Assembly: GCA_964351905.1 (NCBI GenBank)
Contig: CAYGPG010000001.1
Span: 62,001-126,000, forward strand
Direction: 5' to 3'
From: GCA-2708415 sp964351905
GTDB taxonomy: Bacteria; Pseudomonadota; Alphaproteobacteria; Micavibrionales; Micavibrionaceae
DNA: 64,000 nucleotides
Position numbers and translations under genes: made by a program
In this document: one piece after another, positions 16,867 to 25,228 of the stretch
Position numbering within the stretch: position 1 is the first letter of the stretch
Layout of the letters: the number at the start of each line of letters is the position of its first letter
Notes under the pieces: generated by a model
Seen by the model: only the letters and a program-made list of their open reading frames with translations
Told to the model about the DNA's origin: nothing
Database searches by the model: none

Positions 16867-17555
16867 CGCGCGATGAGTACCTGTAGATATTTGTTATTAC
16901 CAGCGTGTTCTCTGCAAAAAGCATTTTTACCAGAAATATCATGGCCGCCATCATCACCAATATTATCTGGTGTGGCAGCAGAATATGTACCAGTAAAAAA
17001 AGCTGCGCCAGTGTGATCTTCTAACGGGGGGGAATTAGATGGGTTATCTACCCCGAGAATATTATTAATTTCAATACATACTGCTTTTTTCAAATTTACA
17101 GGCTGTATAATTAATTCATTTTCTATTGTACCAACTTCGTTAATAGCCACTTCTCTAAATCTGTATTCATTATAAGCTGCTATGGTATTGAACGAGCTAT
17201 TAATCGCGGTTTCAGATATATAGTTATAACTTACGTTCCCACCATTTTGATTAAAAACATGGCAAGTATTATCATTGGGTGCGTTGGCATTGGTGTAGTC
17301 ATCGGTGGATTGGCTATTCTCAAAACTAATCTCTGCATCACCACAGCCGCGAAGGCGTAGTTTTTGCACAGCATTTGCAACCGTATTGCCGTAATCGATA
17401 ATCTCTTGTGCGGCAAGTTTTGCTTGCTCACCTGTTAAGGCTGTTGTGCTGTTTCGACTACCACTTGATACAGCGTAACTGAGAGCGGCGAATAAGGCGA
17501 TCCCTATTAAAATGTAAATAAAGACAGAGCCGCGTTGAGAATTAATTTGATCCAT
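16863..17555 (-). CDS. Pilin-like single-span membrane protein, function unknown
   Basis: 230 residues. After a short polar N terminus with a QRG junction comes one hydrophobic helix (about 11-29, VFIYILIGIALFAALSYAVS) and a Ser/Asn-rich exported domain. This resembles type IV prepilin and pseudopilin N termini, but the conserved Glu at +5 of mature pilins is missing, so processing by a prepilin peptidase is uncertain. The exported part has cysteines at RGCGDAE, DNTCHVF, AVCIEI and AFCREH, which could form two disulfides. The C-terminal half has HTGAAFFTGTYS. Similar N termini (RGxxxFxILIxxALFAALSYAV) are, to my knowledge, common in alphaproteobacterial hypothetical proteins. No pilus genes are nearby. 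Confidence 0.7.
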   Translation of the reverse strand: MDQINSQRGSVFIYILIGIALFAALSYAVSSGSRNSTTALTGEQAKLAAQEIIDYGNTVANAVQKLRLRGCGDAEISFENSQSTDDYTNANAPNDNTCHVFNQNGGNVSYNYISETAINSSFNTIAAYNEYRFREVAINEVGTIENELIIQPVNLKKAVCIEINNILGVDNPSNSPPLEDHTGAAFFTGTYSAATPDNIGDDGGHDISGKNAFCREHAGNNKYLQVLIAR

Positions 17556-17575
17556 ATTTCATTATACTCTTAATC

Positions 17576-17959
17576 TTATTGAAACGCTTCAAAATCTTTC
17601 AAAAGTGCATTTGGAACATGCACAGACAGCTTATCAACACCAAGCGTATAAAGCGTTAAGAGAACGTCACGCCGTGATCCTATCTCAACATTATCTAATA
17701 AGCCGATGCCTAATATTGGCCGCTCTAAAGGTTCATTATTTTGGTAGGCTTTGAGCACGTTTTGATGTTTTGTAAGCTCATTTTCAGGTAGTTGATCAGG
17801 CTTACGAATATTTCCATCCGGTGTCAGCCATTCAAAGCTGAACAACGAAATTTTCCAGCTTTTTAAAACAAGGTTTAAATCAACCTCGATTATTTGGTAT
17901 TTATCTTCTCGCCCTTTCAGGCCAGTATTATCAATCATATTTGGAGAATTATTTGTCAT
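17576..17959 (-). CDS. Hypothetical protein, 127 aa
   Basis: Not recognised. Soluble, no signal peptide or membrane segment. Contains NLVLKSWKISLFSFEWLTPDGNI and a C-terminal part GIGLLDNVEIGSRRDVLLTL. It lies 20 bases upstream of the pilin-like gene on the same strand, so the two may be expressed together. The ORF has normal codon use for the window and no overlapping stronger ORF. Confidence 0.6.
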   Translation of the reverse strand: MTNNSPNMIDNTGLKGREDKYQIIEVDLNLVLKSWKISLFSFEWLTPDGNIRKPDQLPENELTKHQNVLKAYQNNEPLERPILGIGLLDNVEIGSRRDVLLTLYTLGVDKLSVHVPNALLKDFEAFQ

Positions 17960-18069
17960 GATAGGCGGGGATATTGCTTGCGTCGAAAAAGGCTTACTGT
18001 AAGATCAAAATACATTTTAATTTAACATCAATAACGTTAAATAAAAACAACAGAAGCATAAGAAAATTA

Positions 18070-18261
18070 ATGGTTCAAAATAACAATAAAAACACGCCCA
18101 AACCTTTAGAGGTCATTAAAGTTTCACAAGATACCGATGAAGTTGTTTGTGATGGAGGCGGTGGGCCTTTAGGGCATCCGCAAGTTTGGTATACGTTTGA
18201 GGACCGTACGGAAGCAGCCTGTCATTATTGCGGGCGCCGATTTGTAAAAATCCCGCTTTAG
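18070..18261 (+). CDS. Small zinc-finger protein (zf-CHCC / NDUFS6-like)
   Basis: 63 residues from the ATG at 18070; a longer reading from 17974 exists but its first 32 residues look random. The C-terminal half has the pattern EVVCDGGGGPLGHPQVWY...CHYCGRRFV, the Cys-His-Cys-Cys zinc site of the family that includes the NDUFS6 accessory subunit of complex I. In alphaproteobacteria such short proteins are common and associated with respiratory complex I; this role is by homology only. Confidence 0.85.
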   Translation: MVQNNNKNTPKPLEVIKVSQDTDEVVCDGGGGPLGHPQVWYTFEDRTEAACHYCGRRFVKIPL

Positions 18262-18270
18262 TACGAAAAT

Positions 18271-18300
18271 CTTGTAACTTTCTTTCAAATTTAGTAGAAT
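18271..18300 (+). promoter_or_regulatory. Probable hsp20 promoter
   Basis: CTTGTAAC at 18271 and TAGAAT at 18295-18300. Read as a sigma70 promoter: TTGTAA, 17-base spacer, TAGAAT. The CTTG start of the -35 box also fits the heat-shock sigma32 consensus. Initiation near 18307 would give a leader of about 92 bases, a usual size for thermosensor leaders. Assigned by inspection only. Confidence 0.45.
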
Positions 18301-18338
18301 AATGAATGAAGGTGCCATTTTTAGGGCCTTCTAATTAT

Positions 18339-18398
18339 GTCGTGTAATACACGCGTCATGTAAAATACATAGATTTTGCTTAATAAAAGGAGATCGCA
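18339..18398 (+). promoter_or_regulatory. Candidate ROSE-like RNA thermometer in the hsp20 leader
   Basis: Three consecutive small hairpins: CGTGT-AAT-ACACG (18341-18353), ATGTA-AAA-TACAT (about 18358-18370), and a last one in which TTTTGCTT (18374-18381) folds onto AAGGAGA (18387-18393) over the loop AATAA. The last stem pairs U-A, U-A, C-G, G opposite G, U-A, U-G, U-A, so the Shine-Dalgarno AGGAG is covered by a UUGCU sequence with a G-G opposition. That arrangement is the hallmark of ROSE elements upstream of small heat-shock genes in alphaproteobacteria. ATG follows at 18399. Confidence 0.6.
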
Positions 18399-18893
18399 AT
18401 GAATACAAGACTATCTTTATTTGATAGCCCAATGTTCTTGGGCTTTGACCATTTTGAAGAAACATTTAATCGCCTGCGCAAGAGCGCTTCTGACGGTTAT
18501 CCCCCCTACAATATCGAACAAACCCATGAAAATGGCCTTCGCATTACGTTGGCCGTTGCTGGTTTTACGATGGATGATTTAGAAGTTGAGGTTGAAAAAA
18601 ACCAACTTATCATCCGTGGACGTCAACAAGAAGAGGAAGATCGTGTTTATCTGCATCGTGGTATCGCGGCACGTCAATTCCAACGCAGTTTTGTCCTAGC
18701 TGATGGAATAGAAGTGCATGGTGCCTCTGTCGATAATGGTCTTCTTCATATTGAAATGGAGAGAAAAGAGCCTGAATCCACAGCCCGTAAAATTGAAATT
18801 TCAGGAAAGGCAGCTTTAACAAATGGTGATGGATCATCTGTACAAGCAATTGATGTGGAAACAGACGAGACAAAGTCAAAAAAAGATAAATAA
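18399..18893 (+). CDS. Small heat-shock protein, Hsp20 family
   Basis: ATP-independent chaperone that holds unfolded proteins. 164 residues: N-terminal arm with FDHFEETFNRL, alpha-crystallin domain about 40-130 (YNIEQTHENGLRITLAVAGF, the edge strand LIIRGRQQ, DRVYLHRGIAARQFQRSF, ADGIEVHGASVDNGLLHIEM), then a polar tail. The usual C-terminal I-x-I anchor is weak (KIEI). IbpA-like. It is followed by a DUF1150 gene, the standard alphaproteobacterial pair, and is preceded by a candidate thermosensor. Confidence 0.93.
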   Translation: MNTRLSLFDSPMFLGFDHFEETFNRLRKSASDGYPPYNIEQTHENGLRITLAVAGFTMDDLEVEVEKNQLIIRGRQQEEEDRVYLHRGIAARQFQRSFVLADGIEVHGASVDNGLLHIEMERKEPESTARKIEISGKAALTNGDGSSVQAIDVETDETKSKKDK

Positions 18894-18967
18894 TATTAAT
18901 TTTCTTTTTGATTTTAAGATACCATTCACACTTTTTAAGTTATAATGCTTAGAGAAGGGCAAATTTC

Positions 18968-19198
18968 ATGAAAAACGAAGTTATTGAAGATCAAAACACG
19001 CTAAAGCTTTTAGAAGAGCTTAGTCATCAGGATTTTCTTGATGTTGGGTTAAATCAAGTGGCCTACGTCAAATGTCTGGAAGATGATAATTTTTCGATTC
19101 ACGCGGCAGACGGATCGCAAATATCCGTTATGGATTCATATGATACGGCGATTGCTGCCATACGCGTAAATGACTTATATCCTGTCACTGTTCACTAG
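18968..19198 (+). CDS. DUF1150 family protein
   Basis: 76 residues. Contains LGLNQVAYVK-like (VGLNQVAYVKCL), FSIHAADGSQI and a final helix with AAIRVNDLYPVTVH, matching the DUF1150 family found almost only in alphaproteobacteria and usually next to hsp20. Function unknown. It is 74 bases after hsp20 on the same strand and ends before a terminator. Confidence 0.85.
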   Translation: MKNEVIEDQNTLKLLEELSHQDFLDVGLNQVAYVKCLEDDNFSIHAADGSQISVMDSYDTAIAAIRVNDLYPVTVH

Positions 19199-19212
19199 AA
19201 TTCTCAGTAGAG

Positions 19213-19243
19213 AAAAAGCCGGTATTTTATAACCGGCTTTTTT
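19213..19243 (+). terminator. Bidirectional terminator between DUF1150 and ptsN
   Basis: AAAAAGCCGGT-ATTTTATA-ACCGGCTTTTTT: a GC stem of 6 pairs extended by A/T runs on both sides, so it can serve the plus-strand DUF1150 gene and the convergent ptsN. Confidence 0.88.
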
Positions 19244-19246
19244 ATC

Positions 19247-19717
19247 TTAAGCAGCAATTCTTAAGTTGTTTTGATGTCTTAATATCATTCGGACATCGTC
19301 TTTATCTTCTGCCTCTCTTAATTGTGAGACAATTTCTTGATCCTTAAAAAAGCGCGTCATTCTAGCCAGACGTTGAAGGTGTATAGGGCCTTCATACTCT
19401 GGCGAAAGGATAAAGCATATGACATCAACGGGTTCCCCATCCACAGAGCCAAAATCAATCCCTTTAGGTATTTTTGCAAAAATAATCATTGGACGTGTTA
19501 AACGCGGCAGGCGTATATGGGGAATAGCAACCCCATTTCCAATTGTACAATTTTCTGTTTTAAAATTTTGCATGAGATGATCGAAGATTGTGTTTTCTGG
19601 CGTTCCAACCAGTTTTTTTACCTGCGTATCAAAAAGTTGAAAAACACGTTTCACACTGTTGGCTTTTAAATCCAATAGAATAGAATCAAATTCAATATTA
19701 TTTTTATTGTCGCTCAT
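19247..19717 (-). CDS. ptsN: Nitrogen PTS system EIIA component
   Basis: Phosphoacceptor of the regulatory PTS-Ntr phosphorelay (PtsP, PtsO, PtsN), which adjusts potassium, nitrogen and carbon metabolism. 156 residues; the phosphorylated histidine is His67 in GVAIPHIRL. The order rpoN, hpf, ptsN is conserved in proteobacteria; here they lie on the same strand, but murI is inserted on the opposite strand between rpoN and hpf. Confidence 0.93.
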   Translation of the reverse strand: MSDNKNNIEFDSILLDLKANSVKRVFQLFDTQVKKLVGTPENTIFDHLMQNFKTENCTIGNGVAIPHIRLPRLTRPMIIFAKIPKGIDFGSVDGEPVDVICFILSPEYEGPIHLQRLARMTRFFKDQEIVSQLREAEDKDDVRMILRHQNNLRIAA

Positions 19718-19814
19718 AATTTCCCCTTTATAGCGGCATTTGTAATTGCCTTTTTATAGCGTCAGACATGCATTTATAACAAGTCTTTTATTACAATTTT
19801 TAACTTAAAAATAA

Positions 19815-19844
19815 AAAAACCTCCGCAATACTGGAGGTTTTTAA
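19815..19844 (-). terminator. Terminator of hpf
   Basis: Perfect 10-bp stem AAAAACCTCC / GGAGGTTTTT with an 8-base loop; on the minus strand it is followed by a continuous T-run. It sits about 65 bases past the hpf stop and ahead of ptsN, so ptsN must use its own promoter or readthrough. Confidence 0.85.
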
Positions 19845-19910
19845 ATCATAAAAGTTAAAAATTCACTAAGGGGGAATTTACGTCCGTATTCAAAAAACTT
19901 TAAACAGAAT

Positions 19911-20525
19911 TTATCCGTTCGCGGCCTTCATAATATGTGATGATTCGTTTCCTTGCGGGTCGACCCATCCAACGTTTCCATCACTGCGGCGATAGACCAT
20001 ATTTAATCCATCATGTTTTGGATTTTTAAACATTAAAGCATTCTCACCAGATAGGTTTAAGCGCATAACCGCTTCGGATACACTCATCGTTTGAATGTTG
20101 GTGATCATATCTGCAACGACAACAGGTTCGTGCTTTTCAGGTTCGTCATGGCTATCATCTTTTGCCTCTGGCTCAGGTGCCAAAACGTAATTTTGTGCAG
20201 GAACAACGTTATTTTCTTCCAAACGCTCATGATGATCGCGCAGACGTTTTTTATAACGACGTAATTGTTTGGCAACTTTTTCTGCTGCAGAATCAAAAGA
20301 AGCATAAGGATCAGCCGCCTGAGCATCAGCCATTACCATGATGTCTTTTCCAACACGAAAAGAAATATGTGTTTTTGTAAAAGCACTACCTTCGGGAGAG
20401 AGCGTTATCGTTGCATCAATCGCCCGATTAAAATATTTTTCATTGATGTCCTCAATTTTATCTGTGATGTGGGAGCGAAGCGCGTCGCCCAAATCCATTT
20501 GTTTTCCATTAATGGAGATTTGCAT
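19911..20525 (-). CDS. hpf: Ribosome hibernation promoting factor, long form
   Basis: 204 residues. N-terminal HPF/RaiA domain (1-100; MQISINGKQMDLGDALR, the basic KKLRRYKKRLRDHH-type end) that blocks the decoding centre, an acidic linker, and a C-terminal domain (about 135-195; KTVSVSEAVMRL-like segment TMSVSEAVMRLNLSGENALMF) that dimerises two 70S ribosomes. This long type drives 100S formation without RMF. Followed by a strong terminator. Confidence 0.94.
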   Translation of the reverse strand: MQISINGKQMDLGDALRSHITDKIEDINEKYFNRAIDATITLSPEGSAFTKTHISFRVGKDIMVMADAQAADPYASFDSAAEKVAKQLRRYKKRLRDHHERLEENNVVPAQNYVLAPEPEAKDDSHDEPEKHEPVVVADMITNIQTMSVSEAVMRLNLSGENALMFKNPKHDGLNMVYRRSDGNVGWVDPQGNESSHIMKAANG

Positions 20526-20685
20526 GGTTTTTTACCTTTTTGCTAAATTTTTGTTGTAGAAAGGGACAATGACCTAGAACGGTCAAGGTTCCACTTAGAT
20601 ATACATCGTGTATGATGTGCATAGCATTATTATAGCATTTTTGTATGTTATTAGTGAAGGATAAATCGAGGAAATTAGGCTTTAA

Positions 20686-21513
20686 ATGGCGCAAAACAGA
20701 GAAAAAAGAAAAAAGAAAATAGGAATATTTGATTCTGGCCTTGGCGGGCTTTATGTCGCGCGGGCTGTTCAAAGATCTTTGCCAGAATATGATTATGCTT
20801 ATCTAGGTGATACCTTAAATGTGCCTTATGGTGGACGCTCTATGGAGGCAATTTATAATCTCTCTGAAGGCGCTATTCGTTTTTTAATAGAACAACAAGA
20901 GTGCGATCTTGTTATTATTGCTTGTAATACAGCAAGCGTGACGGCACTTCGAAAACTGCAAAATGAGTTTTTGGTTAAAAATTATCCTGAAAAACGAATT
21001 TTGGGCGTGATTGTACCGACTTTGGAGTCCGCAACAGAGCTGGGTGCAACCCAAATTGGGCTTATTGCAACCGAATATACCGTACGTTCTAAGATATATG
21101 ATGAAGAGATTGCTAAAATCACGCCGCGTGCAACGATTTTTGGACAACCCACACCACTTTTAGTGCCTTTGATTGAAAATCATGGTGAGAAATATATGGA
21201 AGAAATTTTGAATGATTATTTAGAGCCCCTCATCGCGCAAGGACTTGATAGCTTGATTTTAGGGTGTACGCATTACATCGCAATTAAGGATTTAGTGCGT
21301 GAGATTACGCGCCACCGTGTACGTGTTTTATCCCAAGACGAGATTATTCCGCCTAAATTACGTGATTATTTAACGCGGCATACCGAAATGGAAGAACGTT
21401 TGAGCAAAAAGGGCTCTTTTGAGATTTTTGCCACAGATATAAATCAAAGTTTTCTAAAAAATGTCGAAAAATTGATGGGGCAAGGTATAGAAGCAAAAAT
21501 TGCTCAATATTAA
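20686..21513 (+). CDS. murI: Glutamate racemase
   Basis: Makes D-glutamate for peptidoglycan. 275 residues; catalytic cysteines are Cys80 in IACNTAS and Cys194 in GCTHY, and the first strand reads IGIFDSGLGGL. An 11-residue basic N-terminal extension precedes the fold. Divergent from hpf over 160 bases and convergent with rpoN. This gene splits the usual rpoN-hpf-ptsN neighbourhood. Confidence 0.95.
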   Translation: MAQNREKRKKKIGIFDSGLGGLYVARAVQRSLPEYDYAYLGDTLNVPYGGRSMEAIYNLSEGAIRFLIEQQECDLVIIACNTASVTALRKLQNEFLVKNYPEKRILGVIVPTLESATELGATQIGLIATEYTVRSKIYDEEIAKITPRATIFGQPTPLLVPLIENHGEKYMEEILNDYLEPLIAQGLDSLILGCTHYIAIKDLVREITRHRVRVLSQDEIIPPKLRDYLTRHTEMEERLSKKGSFEIFATDINQSFLKNVEKLMGQGIEAKIAQY

Positions 21514-21547
21514 TTAGTGTCCTCGAGCTAACGCACATGATGGATTA

Positions 21548-22966
21548 TTAAAGAGTCTGATTTTTCTTTTGTTTGCGTCGTTGAACTGAAGAAGGGATGT
21601 GAAGCGCTTCACGATATTTGGCCACGGTACGACGTGCGATATCAATGCCTTCAGTTTTTAAAATATCAACGATTTTATCATCAGATAAAATTTTCTTAGA
21701 GTCCTCTTCGTCGGTTAAGGTTTGGATGCGTGCCTTAATGGATTCCGAAGAATGTGAAACACCTGTATCGCTCACCAACGCGGTAGAGAAAAAATATTTC
21801 AATTCGAATATTCCGCGTGGGGTGCCAATATATTTATTATTTGTCACGCGGCTGACGGTGCTTTCATGCATATCAATTTCATCCGCAATATCTTTTAAAG
21901 TAAGTGGTTTTAAAAATTCAATTCCATATAAGAAAAAACCGCTTTGCTGTTCTACAATTTCTGACGCCACTTTTAAAATTGTTTGTGCCCGTTGATCTAA
22001 AGAGCGCACGAGCCAATTTGCAGACGATAATTTATTCGAAAGATATTCTTTATCTTTTTTTTGAACAGCTGTTCCTGCGACTTCTTTATAATATTCTTGG
22101 TTGATGAGGACTTTAGGAAGGGTGTCGTTATTTAGCTCAACACGCCATCCGCCCCCCAAAGTTTTAGGAAGTTTTTTCATCAACACATCAGGGATCGCTG
22201 TTTGGACGACAACATGATCAAAATCGCCTGCTGGCTTGGGGTTTAGGCTTTTGATATCTGAAATAATATCTTGCAAATAGGTTTCATTGACATCACAAAG
22301 TTTGGCTAATTTTCTATGTTCATGCTCGGCAAGTAATTTTAAATTATCGATTAAGATTTGTGTTGGTTTATCTAATTTACCTTGTTCTTCTAATTGAAGC
22401 ATAAGACATTCTTCTAAATCTTTTGCAAAAATTCCAGTGGGATCGAATTGTTTTAACTCTTTTAGAATGCGAACAAGTCTTTCTTCTGAACAACCCAGCT
22501 GTACGATTAATTCTTCTTTTGTTTTTCTTAAATAACCCGCCTCATCTAATTGATCAATGAGTAAAATCGCAATCATTTGATCACGTGGATCGCTAAAATT
22601 GACATGAACCTGTTCAACCAAATGATCGCGCAAAGTTTCAGGTTTGCTCATTGAGTTTTCAAAGGCGTTATCGAGCTTATCAAAACTGGTATTACCACCG
22701 GATCCCATATCGGCCATGGCGGAGCCAGCATCAAAATCTTCACTATTGGCTTCCGGTTTTTCAGCACGCTCATCACTTAAGGCATCGGCTTCGTTTGGCT
22801 CTTTTTCTACTTTTTCAAGAAGAGGATTTTCTGCAATTTCATCTTCGATAAACTCGGAAATTTCTTGATTATTGAGCTGTAAGAGCTTGATTGCCTGCTG
22901 TAATTGCGGCGTCATCACAAGGTTTTGTGACTGTTTTAAGTCTAATCTTTGGGAAATTTCACTCAT
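21548..22966 (-). CDS. rpoN: RNA polymerase sigma-54 factor
   Basis: 472 residues. Region I, glutamine-rich (LKQSQNLVMTPQLQQAIKLLQL), an acidic region II (about 50-110), the core-binding region, the helix-turn-helix (DEIDMHESTVSRVTNNKYI) and the RpoN box ARRTVAKYREAL near the C terminus that reads the -24 element. Length and order of regions are normal. No sigma-54 activator is encoded in the window. It follows lptB by 29 bases on the same strand, the common arrangement. Confidence 0.96.
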   Translation of the reverse strand: MSEISQRLDLKQSQNLVMTPQLQQAIKLLQLNNQEISEFIEDEIAENPLLEKVEKEPNEADALSDERAEKPEANSEDFDAGSAMADMGSGGNTSFDKLDNAFENSMSKPETLRDHLVEQVHVNFSDPRDQMIAILLIDQLDEAGYLRKTKEELIVQLGCSEERLVRILKELKQFDPTGIFAKDLEECLMLQLEEQGKLDKPTQILIDNLKLLAEHEHRKLAKLCDVNETYLQDIISDIKSLNPKPAGDFDHVVVQTAIPDVLMKKLPKTLGGGWRVELNNDTLPKVLINQEYYKEVAGTAVQKKDKEYLSNKLSSANWLVRSLDQRAQTILKVASEIVEQQSGFFLYGIEFLKPLTLKDIADEIDMHESTVSRVTNNKYIGTPRGIFELKYFFSTALVSDTGVSHSSESIKARIQTLTDEEDSKKILSDDKIVDILKTEGIDIARRTVAKYREALHIPSSVQRRKQKKNQTL

Positions 22967-22995
22967 GCTGTGATTCTAGCACGGAAGTGTGAAAA

Positions 22996-23748
22996 TTAAA
23001 GTAAGAAGCTATCGCCGAGGTAAATTTTACGCACTTCTTCATGATTGATAATCTCATCTGGTGTTCCCTCCATCAGGACACGACCATCGTGAAGGATGTA
23101 TGCTCGATCAACAATATCAAGGCAGTCTCGTACGTTATGATCGGTAATCAAAACACCAATGTTTTTGGTCTTAAGGTATTTGATAAGTGTACGTATGTCC
23201 CCGACAGCAATGGGATCAATACCAGCCAAAGGCTCGTCTAGAAGCATGAATTGTGGTCTGCTTGCTAGGGAACGCGCAATTTCAACGCGGCGACGTTCTC
23301 CACCAGACAGTGCCATGGAAGGCGTACGGCGTAAGTGCCCTACAGAAAATTCAGTTAGTAATTCTTCCAAAAGGCGTTCTTGCTTTTGCTTGCTGATATC
23401 TTGCGCTTGTAAAACAGCACGAATATTATCTTCAACGTTTAATCCTCTAAAGATAGAGGCTTCTTGGGGGAGGTAACCTACGCCTAATTTTGCGCGGCGA
23501 TACATCGGCAGTGATGTCACATCTTGCCCGTCTAACAAAATCGAGCCGCTATTGGGCGCGATCATACCCGTCATAATATAAAAAGATGTGGTCTTACCCG
23601 CTCCGTTGGGACCAAGCAGGGCAACGGCCTCCCCACGCTGTACGTTTATGTTGACGTCATGCAGGACAGGACGTTTTTTATAGCTTTTGGAAAGGTGAAC
23701 AGCGCTTAGTCCTTTTTGAACAGTCTTTAAATGAGGTGTTTTATCCAT
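22996..23748 (-). CDS. lptB: LPS export ABC transporter ATP-binding protein
   Basis: ATPase of the LptB2FG machine that extracts LPS from the inner membrane. 250 residues; Walker A GPNGAGKTT, Q-loop GYLPQE, signature ALSGGERRR, Walker B FMLLDEPLAGID, H-loop ITDHNV. Lies between rpoN and a LysE-type gene, and belongs with lptA/lptC upstream and with lptF/lptG 19 kb away in this window. Confidence 0.96.
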   Translation of the reverse strand: MDKTPHLKTVQKGLSAVHLSKSYKKRPVLHDVNINVQRGEAVALLGPNGAGKTTSFYIMTGMIAPNSGSILLDGQDVTSLPMYRRAKLGVGYLPQEASIFRGLNVEDNIRAVLQAQDISKQKQERLLEELLTEFSVGHLRRTPSMALSGGERRRVEIARSLASRPQFMLLDEPLAGIDPIAVGDIRTLIKYLKTKNIGVLITDHNVRDCLDIVDRAYILHDGRVLMEGTPDEIINHEEVRKIYLGDSFLL

Positions 23749-23764
23749 GTCTTCTTAATTTATT

Positions 23765-24412
23765 TTAGTTTGCTTTCGTCAAAGCGAGTTTTATTCCTAA
23801 ACCAATCAACAATATTCCGCAAACTCTATCAATCCATTTGGTGAATTTTAAGAATTTTGCTTTAATCCTTTGATTGGTCAGGATAATGGCAACGAAGCTA
23901 AACCATAGCCCTGTCATGACAACGCACGTGCTTGCATAAAAGAATTGAACAGATAAAGGCGTATCCACACTTATAAATTGCGAGAATACAGCCATAAAAA
24001 ACATCGTTGCTTTAGGATTCAAGACATTGGTTAAAAAACCATTCCAGAGCGCTTTTTTCACGCTCATTAGTTTTATGGCTTTGCTTCCTTGTTTTTTATT
24101 CTTTTGGTTTTCTTCAAAACCTTGGGAGCGAAGTGCCTGCAAGCCAACATAAAAGAGGTAGGCTGCTCCTAGATATTTAATAATACTAAAAAGAACAACA
24201 GACTGTGAGATAATCACCGCAAACCCCATGAGGGTATAAGCCATATGCACAAGGACGCCAAGGGCAAAGCCAATGGCGGTCATAACACCAATTTTACGCG
24301 AGTGCATGATGGAATTACGAACAGCAATTACAAAGTCAGGCCCAGGGGAGGCTAAAGCCATAGAAAAAATACCGACTAATAAAATCCATTGAAACCAAAA
24401 TTCTGCAAACAT
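23765..24412 (-). CDS. LysE/RhtB-family amino-acid exporter
   Basis: 215 residues with about six membrane segments. The family signature near the N terminus is present (MALASPGPDFVIAVRNSI, including the SPGPD motif), and NGFLTNVLNPKATMFF is the second conserved segment. Substrate unknown, probably an amino acid or homoserine-like compound. It is inserted between lptA and lptB with gaps of 0 and 16 bases, so it looks co-transcribed with LPS export genes, which is unusual. Confidence 0.9.
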   Translation of the reverse strand: MFAEFWFQWILLVGIFSMALASPGPDFVIAVRNSIMHSRKIGVMTAIGFALGVLVHMAYTLMGFAVIISQSVVLFSIIKYLGAAYLFYVGLQALRSQGFEENQKNKKQGSKAIKLMSVKKALWNGFLTNVLNPKATMFFMAVFSQFISVDTPLSVQFFYASTCVVMTGLWFSFVAIILTNQRIKAKFLKFTKWIDRVCGILLIGLGIKLALTKAN

Positions 24413-25228
24413 TTAAGATCCTTGCTTATCTTCAGATTTAGGAAAAAAGACACCTTTGACACGTTGACCAGATTGAGGTGAGCCAAACATCTTACTGATA
24501 TTGGTAGTAAGGTTAACTTGCCCACGTGCGCCTTCTAATACGTTAGGGCCACGTACAATTTTCACGTTCCCAATGATTTCGGCTGTATTGTTGGCTGCAT
24601 TATAAATTCCTTTGGTTCCCGTTACTATTTCATCAGGTGTTTTGATTGTAACGCCACCAAAAGCTTCGGCTTTACTGAGTATCTGTTGCCCTGATTTATT
24701 TTCTTTAAAATTTGCCTGAATAGTTGGTGCAGACAAAGTATTTTTATCCTGTATTATTTTTGCATTTCCTATGGCCTTTGCTTTTTTGGCTTGAGAATTA
24801 TAGGTCATAGATTTTGTTGCAGTAATGACTTGGTCAGTTGTTGTGAGTTTTAGGTTTTTACCTGTCAGGGTTGCCTCTGTCGTGTTGACATCATAAACGG
24901 CATTATCGCCCTGTGCCGTGCTTTCATTATTTGTAATACGGACATTGCCGATTGCTGTAATTTTAATGATTTCAACATTTCCTGTTTGGCTTACATCATT
25001 CTCAATGTAATCGGCTATAAGTTCATCTGCATAAATTGTGACGTCCCCCTGTTTAGCTTCTACATTGCCTTTGGCAACATATTGATTTTTGTTTTGAAGC
25101 CATTCTAACGTGCCATCAGCAGAGATTTCAACGGGATCACTACTGTTTCCCAAATCTTGCGATAGTGCCGATTGGGATGTAGAAAAGAGCCCGATCGTGA
25201 CCAATAAGAAGAAAATTTTATATATCAT
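24413..25228 (-). CDS. lptA: LPS transport periplasmic protein LptA
   Basis: Periplasmic bridge protein carrying LPS across the cell wall. 271 residues: signal peptide (about 1-23, ending SALSQ), then OstA-like beta-jellyroll repeats (PVEISADGTLEWLQNKNQY, GDVTIYADELIADY). At 271 residues it is longer than E. coli LptA (185) because of an extra repeat region. The start overlaps the lptC stop by 4 bases. Confidence 0.9.
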   Translation of the reverse strand: MIYKIFFLLVTIGLFSTSQSALSQDLGNSSDPVEISADGTLEWLQNKNQYVAKGNVEAKQGDVTIYADELIADYIENDVSQTGNVEIIKITAIGNVRITNNESTAQGDNAVYDVNTTEATLTGKNLKLTTTDQVITATKSMTYNSQAKKAKAIGNAKIIQDKNTLSAPTIQANFKENKSGQQILSKAEAFGGVTIKTPDEIVTGTKGIYNAANNTAEIIGNVKIVRGPNVLEGARGQVNLTTNISKMFGSPQSGQRVKGVFFPKSEDKQGS

